Shown here: one piece after another, positions 1 to 7,400 of the stretch | Layout of the letters: each line of letters starts with the position of its first letter | Position numbering within the stretch: position 1 is the first letter of the stretch | NCBI GenBank assembly: GCA_016285815.1 | Contig: JAEERN010000188.1 | Location: 1 to 7,870, forward strand | From: Clostridiales bacterium | Lineage (GTDB): Bacteria > Bacillota > Clostridia > Oscillospirales > QAMX01 | Direction: 5' to 3' | Length of the DNA: 7,870 bases | Notes under the pieces: model-generated | What the model saw: only the letters and a program-made list of their open reading frames with translations | Told to the model about the DNA's origin: nothing | Database searches by the model: none | Program-made: the position numbers and the translations under genes

Positions 1-2
1 AC

Positions 3-602
3 GGCTCGTGGACGGAGGAGAGCGCGGGCGGCGGGACGACGCTGACGGTGGATCTGGGAGACGCCATGGCCACGTGGAGCGCCGAGTCCGTCGGGGCCGC
101 CTCGGGCGCGGTGCGGATCGGCGCGGCGTTCACGGAAAAGCCCGGCGCGCTGTGCGCGGTGGAGGTCGGCGGTCTCGGCGACGGCTCGTGGCGCGTGCGG
201 TCCGACGCCTTCGGCGGTCTGACCGGCGTGTGCGCGGTGATGCTGACCAGCGGTGGCCACAGCATCTATGCGGCGGGCGTCAGCGACGGGTTCGCGGAAT
301 TTGCCTCCCGCGGGGTCAGCGGGACGTTCGAGTTTTACACCGAGGAGGGCCTGCCGGAGGAGTACCGCGGCGGCCCGGCCGCGACCGAGACCTCGGCCCC
401 GGCCACGGAGACGGGGTCTTCCGGCCCGGAGCGGCCCGGCCGGCCCGGCGAGCCGCAAAAGGGCGTGGTGCTGATGGTGGCCGTCTGCGCCGCGGCGGTG
501 TCTGCGGCGGGCGCGTTCCTCTACGCGCTGTTGAGCTCGGCGCCGGGAAAGAAGAAAAAGAAGCTCTCGAGCATCCGGGAGCCGCGATTCCGGAAATATT
601 AA
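3..602 (+). CDS. C-terminally membrane-anchored protein of unknown function (5' end outside window)
   Basis: The reading frame is open from the window edge to TAA at 600-602, so the true start lies upstream; the GTG at 48 has no ribosome binding site and is probably internal. I do not recognise the family. The visible part has about 130 residues of glycine/alanine/serine-rich, probably beta-rich sequence, then a Pro/Thr/Glu/Gly-rich linker (about 378-461), one hydrophobic helix (GVVLMVAVCAAAVSAAGAF and onward, about 462-533), five consecutive lysines (549-563) and a short basic tail ending RFRKY. By the positive-inside rule the tail should be cytoplasmic and the N-terminal domain extracytoplasmic. 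The motif GSW appears twice, about 60 residues apart (codons at 3 and 183, within an identical 11-base string), hinting at repeated small domains, although the rest of the two segments aligns poorly. There is no sortase motif. It lies 70 bases upstream of the HD-domain gene on the same strand and could share its transcript. Confidence 0.75.
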   Translation, partial: GSWTEESAGGGTTLTVDLGDAMATWSAESVGAASGAVRIGAAFTEKPGALCAVEVGGLGDGSWRVRSDAFGGLTGVCAVMLTSGGHSIYAAGVSDGFAEFASRGVSGTFEFYTEEGLPEEYRGGPAATETSAPATETGSSGPERPGRPGEPQKGVVLMVAVCAAAVSAAGAFLYALLSSAPGKKKKKLSSIREPRFRKY

Positions 603-630
603 AAACGGACCGGAGACGGAGCAAGACGGC

Positions 631-650
631 CCGGCCGCACCGGCGGCCGG
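631..650 (+). other. Perfect 8-bp inverted repeat upstream of the HD gene
   Basis: CCGGCCGC (631-638) and GCGGCCGG (643-650) are perfect inverted copies around a 4-base loop ACCG. The hairpin ends 10 bases before the Shine-Dalgarno sequence of the next gene and has no T-tract, so it is not an intrinsic terminator. It might be an attenuating or mRNA-stabilising stem between the two genes. In DNA this GC-rich a chance palindrome is quite possible. Confidence 0.35.
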
Positions 651-659
651 CGTGGAGAG

Positions 660-666
660 AGGAGGT
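660..666 (+). promoter_or_regulatory. Ribosome binding site that sets the GTG start at 673
   Basis: AGGAGGT matches the anti-Shine-Dalgarno sequence essentially perfectly and sits 6 bases before GTG at 673. An earlier in-frame GTG at 652 would place this site inside the coding sequence and has no comparable site of its own, so 673 is the preferred start. Confidence 0.8.
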
Positions 667-672
667 GCGGCG

Positions 673-2352
673 GTGAAGGATCCCGACAGAGCGGCCGGCG
701 GCGTGTACGGCCGGATGGCGGACGAGGCCGAGGCGTTCATGGCGCGGCTGCTGCGGGGCTGCCGCCCCGGGACCGGCGGCGGGTCCAAGGTCATCCACGA
801 CTGCGTCTGGGGCACGGTGACGTTTTACCCGTGGGAGCTGCGGCTCATCGACTCGCCGCTGCTCCAGCGCCTGCGGGGCATCAACCAGCTGGGGCTGGCG
901 AAGTACACCTATCCCTCGGCCCAGCATTCGCGCTTTGAGCACACGCTGGGCGTGGCGGCCGTGCTGGCCAAGATGATCTCCAGCATCAATCAGGACGAGG
1001 ACGTCAGCGCGCGCCGGAAAAAGCGCCTCATCCCGGACCGGAACGTCTACAAGCTCCGTCTGGCCGCGCTGCTGCACGATGTGGGTCACTGTTTCTTTTC
1101 CCATGTGTCCGAGCGGGTCTACGGCGCCATGCCGGAGTTCGCCGCGCTGAAGCGCGACGAAGAGGTCTTCCGCACGGCCCAGCCTCACGAGATCATGGGC
1201 TATCTGCTGATCAACACGCCGTCCTTCGCGCGGTTTTTGAGCCTCTGCGGCTATCCGCTGGGGCCGGACGAGACGGCGGAGTCCCTGCTGCGGGACGTGG
1301 GCCGCATGGTCGTCGGCGCCTATCTCGAGCCCCGGCGCGACGGCGAGAGCGGCGAGCTGGAGCGGGACTATTACATGACCCAGCTCATCAACGGCGAGTT
1401 CGACGCCGACAGCCTGGACTATCTGCGCCGGGACAGCTATGCCACGGGCATCGCCTTAAGCTATCACATCGACCGCTTCCTGTACAAGATGCGCATGGCG
1501 GAGTACACCTCCGGCGGCGTCACGGGGCTGTATATGACGGTCTCCACCTCCGGCATCTCCACGGTGGAGGAGATGGTGTTCAGCAAGCTGCAGCTGACGC
1601 GCCACATCTATCGCCACCAGAAGGTCATGGCCACCGAGTCGCTGGTGGAGGACGTGGCCGAGGGCCTTCGGGCGGGCGGGAAGCTGGCCGGCCCCTGTGA
1701 TTTTCTGGATTGGTGCGACGGCGACATCCTGATGCTGGCCGGGTCCGACGATCCGGACCGGCGGCTGGCGCTGTCGGCGCTGCCGCTGGCGCGGGGCTCG
1801 GCGCGGACCGTTTCGGACGCCGTGCGGGACATCCTGTACCGCCGCCTGCCCAAAAAGGCGCTGGTGGTCAATCTGGCCGACGTGCGGTCGGTGGACGGCG
1901 TCGGGCGGTCGGAGCTGACCGTGGCCCGGCTGGCGGGCCGCCTGCACGAGATCCCGGACCTGCGCGCCGAGATCCTGGAAGAGACCAACGCGGTCCTGGC
2001 CGCCTTGGGACGCGGCCCCGTGGAGCGGTACGCGGTCCACACCGTGACGCCGAAGCTGAAAATGGCCAAGGACTTCACCGATTCGCTGGTGGAGGCCGAC
2101 GGCGGCCGGCTGGTCCCCATCTCCGAGGTGGTGGACCTGAACGACTGGGCGGGGGCCTTTGCCAACCACTCGTGGAACGCCTACGTCTATGCCGGCGAAG
2201 AGGCGGCCGCCGTGACCGAGGCCGCGATCCGGGTGCTGGCGCGGTACCGCGTCGAACTGGACCGGAGCAGGACGCTGTCGTCGCTGAAGCACGCCGACGA
2301 GGCGGAAGAGGTCGCGCGGCAGCTGGCGGCGGCCGGGTACCCTGTAAAGTGA
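673..2352 (+). CDS. HD-domain phosphohydrolase, YdhJ/SAMHD1-like
   Basis: A 559-residue, probably cytosolic protein of the HD superfamily (COG1078-like), related to dNTP triphosphohydrolases such as SAMHD1 and to bacterial YdhJ. Numbering from GTG 673, the N-terminal hallmark is RLRGINQLGLAKYTYP followed by RFEH (His90). The HD motif LLHDVGHCFFSH gives His135/Asp136 plus His139 and His144. PHE (His172) and FDADSLDYLRRD (Asp246) complete the set. By analogy with SAMHD1, His90, His135, Asp136 and Asp246 would bind the metal, and His139 and His172 would act in catalysis, so an active enzyme is likely. The segment EDVSARRKKRLIPDR is a charged insertion just before the HD helix. The C-terminal 280 residues are long for the bacterial group and resemble the helical C-lobe that follows the catalytic core. 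There is no signal peptide or membrane segment. The substrate cannot be read from the sequence: dNTPs are possible, as are other nucleotides or phosphate esters. It follows the membrane-protein gene on the same strand by 70 bases. Confidence 0.9.
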   Translation: MKDPDRAAGGVYGRMADEAEAFMARLLRGCRPGTGGGSKVIHDCVWGTVTFYPWELRLIDSPLLQRLRGINQLGLAKYTYPSAQHSRFEHTLGVAAVLAKMISSINQDEDVSARRKKRLIPDRNVYKLRLAALLHDVGHCFFSHVSERVYGAMPEFAALKRDEEVFRTAQPHEIMGYLLINTPSFARFLSLCGYPLGPDETAESLLRDVGRMVVGAYLEPRRDGESGELERDYYMTQLINGEFDADSLDYLRRDSYATGIALSYHIDRFLYKMRMAEYTSGGVTGLYMTVSTSGISTVEEMVFSKLQLTRHIYRHQKVMATESLVEDVAEGLRAGGKLAGPCDFLDWCDGDILMLAGSDDPDRRLALSALPLARGSARTVSDAVRDILYRRLPKKALVVNLADVRSVDGVGRSELTVARLAGRLHEIPDLRAEILEETNAVLAALGRGPVERYAVHTVTPKLKMAKDFTDSLVEADGGRLVPISEVVDLNDWAGAFANHSWNAYVYAGEEAAAVTEAAIRVLARYRVELDRSRTLSSLKHADEAEEVARQLAAAGYPVK

Positions 2353-2393
2353 TTTGGCTTTATAAATGAGGTCTTCCTTGTAAAGCGGAAAAA
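2353..2393 (+). promoter_or_regulatory. AT-rich stretch, possible weak promoter for the glycosidase-like gene
   Basis: The gap after the HD stop codon is markedly richer in A/T than the coding DNA on both sides. It contains TATAAA (2361-2366) and TTGGCT (2354-2359) with TGTAAA (2379-2384), the latter pair separated by 19 bases. None is a good consensus sigma-A promoter with 17-base spacing, so an independent promoter for the downstream gene is possible but not shown. Confidence 0.3.
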
Positions 2394-2422
2394 CTTTCTC
2401 TAACCCGCGCCGCGGGAGAAAG
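2394..2422 (+). promoter_or_regulatory. Possible stem-loop overlapping the ribosome binding site
   Basis: CTTTCTC (2394-2400) is the exact inverse complement of GAGAAAG (2416-2422). Between them a shorter GC-rich inverted repeat (CCGC 2405-2408, GCGG 2412-2415) could stack inside. The right arm includes the first bases of the AAAGGAG ribosome binding site (2419-2425), so folding would partly hide it. Translational control is inferred from complementarity alone. Confidence 0.35.
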
Positions 2423-2425
2423 GAG
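2419..2425 (+). promoter_or_regulatory. Ribosome binding site for the ATG at 2432
   Basis: AAAGGAG lies 6 bases before ATG 2432, ideal spacing for a Gram-positive start, and it supports this ATG as the true start of the 610-residue frame. Its 5' half is inside the possible stem-loop just upstream. Confidence 0.75.
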
Positions 2426-2431
2426 CCGGAA

Positions 2432-4264
2432 ATGCCGGTCTATCCCATCGAACACGAAAAACTGACGCTGCTGTGCGATCCGGAGAGCGGCTGCTGTGCG
2501 GTGCGGCTGTCCGGCGGAGCGGAGTGGCGCATGACGGACCGGCCCTTCCTCCGCTTCGCGGACGGACGGACCGTGTTTTTTTCGCCGCCGGAGCAGGTCA
2601 AACCCTTCCGGAACGGGACCGCGTCCGGGATCCGGGCGGTCTACCGGGGGTTCGGCGGGGCCGAGGCGGAGATCGTCGTTTCGACCTGTACGTGCGTCGA
2701 GCGCACGTCCGGCGACGTGATCTTTGAGGTGCGCGCGGAGGGAGACGCGGCGGGCGAGATCGAGGCGGTCTCGTTTCCCCCGCCCTTCCGGTCCGACGCG
2801 GCGCCGGGGCACGGCTATACGGTCCTGCCCCGGATGCAGGGGATGCTGGTCCCGGCGGGCGAGACGGTCTCTCTGACGGACGGCCGGATCTTTGAGCGGG
2901 ACGGCTATATGCCGCTCTACGGTCAGGTACGGGATGGGTCCGGATACGCCGCCGTCTTCGACACGCCCTTCGACGCCTGTTACGCGCTGGAGGAGGATCG
3001 GGTGGCCCCTCTGTGGCAGCCGTCGCTGGGGCGGATGCGGTACGCCCGCCGGATGCTGTTCCGCTTTCTGGAGAACGCCGACTACAACGCGATCGCCAAG
3101 GCCTACCGCGCCTATGTACGGGAGCGGGGCGGTCTGGTGACGCTGCGGGAAAAGGCGGCGCGGAACCCGGCGGTGGAGCGGCTGCTCGGCTGTGCGGTGG
3201 TCCACACGGACGTCGCCGTGCACGTTTCGCCGCAGTCGGAGTATTACCGGCCCGGCGAGCCGGAGAAGAACGACTGGGTCACGACCTTTGACCGGCGGGG
3301 CGAACAGCTTCGTGCGCTGAAGGCACGGGGGCTGGAAAAGTGCTATACCCACTTCGACGGCTGGGGCCGGCACGGCTATGACAATCTCCACCCGTCGCCC
3401 TTCCCGCCCAACGAGGCGGCCGGCGGCGCGGCGGGCATGCGGCGGCTGAGCGAGACGGTGCGGTCCCTGGGGTATCTCTTCGGGATCCACGACCAGTACC
3501 GGGACTATTACTACGACGCGCCGGACTTTTCCTTTTCCGAGGCCGTGGAAAACGCCGACGGGACCCATCCGTTCTGTTCGATTTGGTACGGCGGCCCCCA
3601 CACGTACCTCTGTTCGGCCCGGGCGGCGGACTATGTGCGCCGCAACTACGACGAGTTCCGGCGGCTGGGGATCGGGCTGGACGGCGCGTATCTGGACGTG
3701 TTCTCCGTGGTGCGGCTGGACGAGTGCTTCTCGCCGGACCATCCCGCGACCCGGGAACAGTGCGCGGCGAACCGCCGCCGCTGTCTCGACCTTTTGACGA
3801 GCCGCGGCATCCTGCCGTCCTCGGAAGAGGTGCTGGACTGTATCCTGCCGTCGCAGGTGCTCTGCCACCACGCGCCGTATACCACCACCGAGCTGGGCGC
3901 GCCGGGGTCGGAGGCCGTCGGCGTTCCCATCCCGCTTTTGAACCTGGTCTATCACGACTGCGTGGTCATCCCGTGGTCCGGACTGCCGGGGGAGCGGGGC
4001 GGCTGGGGGATCCCCGCCGGGGACAGCGGCTACGCTCACGCCGCGCTGAACGGCGGGCCGGTCTACTGTCCCATCCAGGCGGACGCGGAGACGGTCCGCG
4101 CGGTGCGGCGGGTCTGCGAGCTGGCGGGGCGGACGGCCTGTTCCGAGATGGTGCGCCACGAGTTCGTCGACAGCGGCCGGCGCCGCCAGCGGACGGTCTT
4201 CGCCGACGGCACCGCGGTGGAGGCGGATCTGGACGCCGGGACCTTTTCGGTGAGCCGGGCGTGA
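2432..4264 (+). CDS. Putative cytoplasmic glycoside hydrolase, TIM barrel resembling GH101/GH129
   Basis: A complete 610-residue protein without signal peptide or membrane helix, so probably intracellular. Residues 1-245 look like a beta-rich N-terminal domain. Residues about 250-520 carry strand-like segments in TIM-barrel order: CYTHFDGWGRHG (304-315), GYLFGIHDQYRDYY (347-360), GIGLDGAYLDVF (413-424), GILPSSEEVLD (459-469) and NLVYHDCVVIPWSG (504-517). The last 90 residues (HEFVD, RRQRTVFADGT) suggest a C-terminal beta-sandwich. GAYLDVF followed about 43 residues later by SSEE recalls the YVDVWG nucleophile strand and the acid/base Glu strand of GH101 endo-alpha-N-acetylgalactosaminidases. 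On that basis Asp422 would be the candidate nucleophile and Glu465 or Glu466 the candidate acid/base. This is pattern memory, not an alignment. The protein resembles Firmicute proteins usually left as hypothetical or DUF-type glycosidases, so the substrate is unknown. A cytoplasmic enzyme would act on imported oligosaccharides, but no transporter or other sugar gene is in the window. It starts 79 bases after the HD gene and ends 182 bases before the convergent adhesin gene. Confidence 0.75.
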   Translation: MPVYPIEHEKLTLLCDPESGCCAVRLSGGAEWRMTDRPFLRFADGRTVFFSPPEQVKPFRNGTASGIRAVYRGFGGAEAEIVVSTCTCVERTSGDVIFEVRAEGDAAGEIEAVSFPPPFRSDAAPGHGYTVLPRMQGMLVPAGETVSLTDGRIFERDGYMPLYGQVRDGSGYAAVFDTPFDACYALEEDRVAPLWQPSLGRMRYARRMLFRFLENADYNAIAKAYRAYVRERGGLVTLREKAARNPAVERLLGCAVVHTDVAVHVSPQSEYYRPGEPEKNDWVTTFDRRGEQLRALKARGLEKCYTHFDGWGRHGYDNLHPSPFPPNEAAGGAAGMRRLSETVRSLGYLFGIHDQYRDYYYDAPDFSFSEAVENADGTHPFCSIWYGGPHTYLCSARAADYVRRNYDEFRRLGIGLDGAYLDVFSVVRLDECFSPDHPATREQCAANRRRCLDLLTSRGILPSSEEVLDCILPSQVLCHHAPYTTTELGAPGSEAVGVPIPLLNLVYHDCVVIPWSGLPGERGGWGIPAGDSGYAHAALNGGPVYCPIQADAETVRAVRRVCELAGRTACSEMVRHEFVDSGRRRQRTVFADGTAVEADLDAGTFSVSRA

Positions 4265-4285
4265 AAAAACGCCGGTCTCCCGGCG
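4264..4285 (-). terminator. Candidate distal minus-strand terminator overlapping the glycosidase stop codon
   Basis: CGCCGG (4270-4275) and CCGGCG (4280-4285) form a 6-bp GC-only stem with a 4-base loop. Read on the minus strand it is followed by six Ts (complement of 4264-4269), the form of an intrinsic terminator. It would be a backup stop for transcription arriving from the adhesin gene. The first base of the A-tract is the last base of the plus-strand TGA. Confidence 0.5.
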
Positions 4286-4294
4286 CGTGAACAG

Positions 4295-4332
4295 AAAAAA
4301 GCCCGTCCCCGCGGCCGGCGCGGGAGACGGGC
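4295..4332 (-). terminator. Strong minus-strand intrinsic terminator
   Basis: GCCCGTC plus CCCGCG (4301-4313) pair with CGCGGG plus GACGGGC (4319-4324, 4326-4332), giving 13 base pairs with a single bulged A at 4325 and a 5-base loop. On the minus strand the stem is followed directly by six Ts (complement of 4295-4300). On the plus strand it has no T-tract, so it mainly serves the adhesin transcript. It lies about 115 bases beyond the adhesin stop codon. Confidence 0.7.
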
Positions 4333-4352
4333 GGCAAAAGGATCGTCCAAAC

Positions 4353-4398
4353 AAATTCCGGCATAGCCTGCGGGAAAGCAAGCTATGCCGGAATTTTT
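4353..4398 (+). terminator. Bidirectional intrinsic terminator between convergent genes
   Basis: AAATTCCGGCATAGC (4353-4367) is a perfect 15-bp inverted copy of 4382-4396. Three further pairs (4369-4371 with 4378-4380) follow after one mismatch, and the apical loop is GGGAAA. On the plus strand the stem runs into TTTTT (4394-4398), stopping readthrough from the glycosidase-like gene. On the minus strand the exit reads TTTGTTT, so it may also stop adhesin transcription, about 50 bases past that stop codon. Confidence 0.8.
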
Positions 4399-4446
4399 CG
4401 GATTGACGTTCCGTAGCGGAGGCTGCCTGTCAGCCGCCGGTCTTTG

Positions 4447-7400
4447 TTATTTGCGCTTGGCCTGGATCCGCCCGCTCAACAGCAGCGCGGCTCCCGCCAG
4501 CAGAGACAGCGCAAGCAGTGCGATCCAGATCGGCAGACGGTCGTTCTTGCCGGTCGGCGGCGCATAGGTGTTGATGAGCTTCAGACCGTTGACCTCCGCC
4601 GTGTACCCGGGCACGGTGTCCTCGCGGATCGTATAGGTGATCTCCTGGCCGTCCTCGTACTTCGGCAGATCTGTGAAGCGGAACTTCCAGTCGTTCGCCT
4701 TGGTGACGGTGACGGAGGCGACCTCCTCGCCGTTGGCATACAGGCGGACCACGATGCTGTCGGGGCGCTTGCCGGCCTCGTTGTAGTTGTCGACCCAGCT
4801 CTTTGATCCGTTGAGATCGATCCGTTCGGGCGTGTGCCGGTTGGTGACGGTGAAGCCGTCGATCTCGGACTCATAGCCGGGGACGGGATCCTCGGTGACG
4901 GTGTATCCGATCTCCGTGCCGCCGTCCCGGTACTTCGGCAGCTCCGTAAAGGTGAAGGACCAGCTGCCGTCCTCGTCCGGCGTGACGGCTGCGGAAGCGG
5001 TTTCTTCGCCGTCTGCATACAGCCGGATCGTGATGCTGTCGGGACGAAGACCGTCGACGTCGCCGTCGTCTTCCCAGACCTTTTCGATCCTGATCTCCGT
5101 GGTCTCGGGGACGTGCTTATTGGTGAGCTTGTATCCGTCAACGACCGTTTCGTATCCCGGGACCGGATCCTCGACGATCGTGTATTCGATCTCCGTGCCG
5201 CCGTCCCGGTATTTCGGCAGCTCCGTGAAGGTGTGGGACCAGCCGCCGTCCGTGTCGGGCGTGATCTCGGCGCTGTCGATCTCCGCGCCGTCGGCCAGGA
5301 GACGCACCGTGATCTTTTCGGGGCGCACGCCGTCCGCGTCGTTCCCGTCGATCCATTCTTTTTCAACGGAGATCTCCGTCGTTTCGGGAGTGTGCTCGTT
5401 GGTGATCTTGTATCCGTCGACGAGCGTTTCATATTCCGGGACAGGGTCTTCGGCGATCGTATAGCGGATCTCGACGCCGCCGTCCCGGCGCTTCGGCAGA
5501 TCCTTGAAGGTGTGAGACCAGACGCCGCTCGCGTCGGGCGTGACCGTCGCGCTTTTCACTTCCTTGCCGTCGGCCAGAAGGTGCACCGTGATGCTTTCGG
5601 GACGCACGCCGTCGACGTTTTCCTGGTCGATCCACTCTTTGGTGACGGTGATCTCCGTCGTTTCGGGAGTGTGGTGATTGGTGATCTTGTACCCGTCGAT
5701 GATGCTTTCATACTCAGGGACCGGATCTTCGGCGATCGTATAGCGGATCTCGACGCCGCCCTCCCGGTTTTTCGGCAGACCGGTGAAGGTGTGGGACCAG
5801 TTGCCGCTCTTGTCGGGCTTGATCACCGCGCTGTCGACCTCAACGTCGTCGGCCAGAAGGCGCACCGTGATCTTTTCGGGGCGCACGCCGTCCGCGTTAC
5901 CGCCGTCCTTCCATTCCTTTTCGACGGAGATCTCCACCGTGTACGGCGTGTGCCGGTTGACGATGACCCACAGCCCGTCTTCGGTCAGCGTGTATTCGGG
6001 ATCCTCGTATTCGGGGACCGGATCCTCCCGGACCTCGTACGGGATCTCTGTTCCGCCGTCCTTGTACTTCGGCAGATCCGTAAAGGTATAGGACCAGCTG
6101 CCGTGATCGTCCGGCTCGACCGCTGTGCTCCGGATCTCTGTATTCCCGTCGAACAGGCGCACCGTGATGCTCTCGGGCCGCACGCCGTCGATGTTGTCTT
6201 CATCCAGCCATTCTTTCCGGATAGGGATCTTCGTCAGTTCGATATCGTGCCTGTTGACGATCCGGATCGTTCCGTCTCCGGTCTCGACATACTGAGGATC
6301 CTCGTATTCGGGCACGGGATCCTCGGTGACCGTGTAATGGATCGGCGTTCCATGGTCCCTGAACTTCGGCAGGCCGGAGAAGGTGTATTTCCAATCGCCG
6401 TGCCCGTCGGGCGTGATCTCCGCAGAGAGGATCTTGGCGCCGTCGGATAGCAAATGGACCGTGATCTTTTCGGGGCGCACGCCGTCCCGGTCTTTATCGT
6501 CCTGCCAGTCCTTTTCGACGGAGATCTCAGTAGGTTCCGGCGTGTGCCGGTTCGTGATGACTTCCCCGTCCTTCGCTTCGGTCTTGTCTGCGGTATATTT
6601 CGGCACCTCTGTTTCCCGGATCGTATATTCGATCTCGCCGCCGCCGTTCTGTTTGCGCAGATCGGTGAACTTGACGGTATAGGTGTCGTCGCCGTTGTCG
6701 GTGACGGTGCGGGAGGCCTGATAGGTATCCGTCACGTCCGCGCCGTCTGCATAAAGCTTCACCATGGCGGCGTACTCTCCGGCGGAGGGACGGTAACCGT
6801 CTTGATCGCCCTCGTCCGCCCAGGTCTTGGTGATCTCGATCTCGGTCGTCTGCAGGACTTTCAGCGAGGTGCGGACCGGTTCGACGGTGAAAGCGGACAG
6901 CAGGCACTGGAAGGAGTCCGCGTAGTAATACCACAGGGGATCGTAATGCGAGGGGACGCCCCATCCGCTGGCGATGCCCTCCTCTTTCGTCATAAAGTTG
7001 TGCGGATAGTAGATATACAGATAGTAGTCGTCCGGATGATCGGTCATCTTCAGCAGTTCGGCCCATGCGTCCCGGAAATACTGGGGGAACACATAGTCCG
7101 GGTTGCCCGCGTTCGCGCCGTTCGCGTGACCGACGATCGAGCCGAGAACGCTGCCGCCCGGTCTGAATTGATAATACCCGTTTTCATCATACACGACCGG
7201 GCCGTTCGGATAATACTGCCGGACGACCAAATTGCTGCCGTTCTCATCCGTGGTCTTGAAGGAGCGCATTTCACCGTCTGTGAATTGCTTGATGGCCATA
7301 TTGAGAAGGTAATCCGTCAGGAGATCGTCCAGACCGTACTTCTCTTTGATGTAGTCGCGGTGATAGATCATGGAAACGACGTGATCGTACAGCTCCTGCG

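Noticed and set aside
652..672. GTG at 652 as start of the HD protein
   Set aside because: The strong AGGAGGT at 660-666 would then lie inside the gene; it is ideally placed for GTG 673 instead.
8..676. Overlapping plus-strand frame in a second phase across the first gene
   Set aside because: The product is extremely Arg/Gly-rich, typical of a frame shift in GC-rich DNA, whereas the other phase gives a sensible transmembrane helix and tail.
1456..2292. Minus-strand open frame opposite the 3' half of the HD gene
   Set aside because: Antisense shadow with low-complexity His/Gln/Arg/Gly composition; the plus-strand protein carries the conserved HD-family features.
2576..2582. Run of seven Ts in the glycosidase-like gene as a phase-variation tract
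   Set aside because: The run is short, encodes ordinary Phe-Phe in frame, and no alternative frame or disrupted copy suggests slippage.
2360..4381. Long minus-strand open frame opposite the glycosidase-like gene (673 codons)
   Set aside because: It is an antisense shadow of GC-biased codons: Arg/Pro/Gly/His-rich, no recognisable domain, and it runs through the terminator hairpins. The plus-strand frame has a good ribosome binding site and coherent motifs.
4834..6450. Plus-strand open frame of 538 codons across the Cna_B repeats
   Set aside because: Its apparent repeats mirror the 279-base periodicity of the real minus-strand gene. The composition is Asp/Val/Arg-rich without a fold signature and it has no convincing ribosome binding site.
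4558..6849. Regular spaced repeats as a possible CRISPR array
   Set aside because: The 279-base period is far too long, and the repeats are protein-coding modules with a continuous frame.
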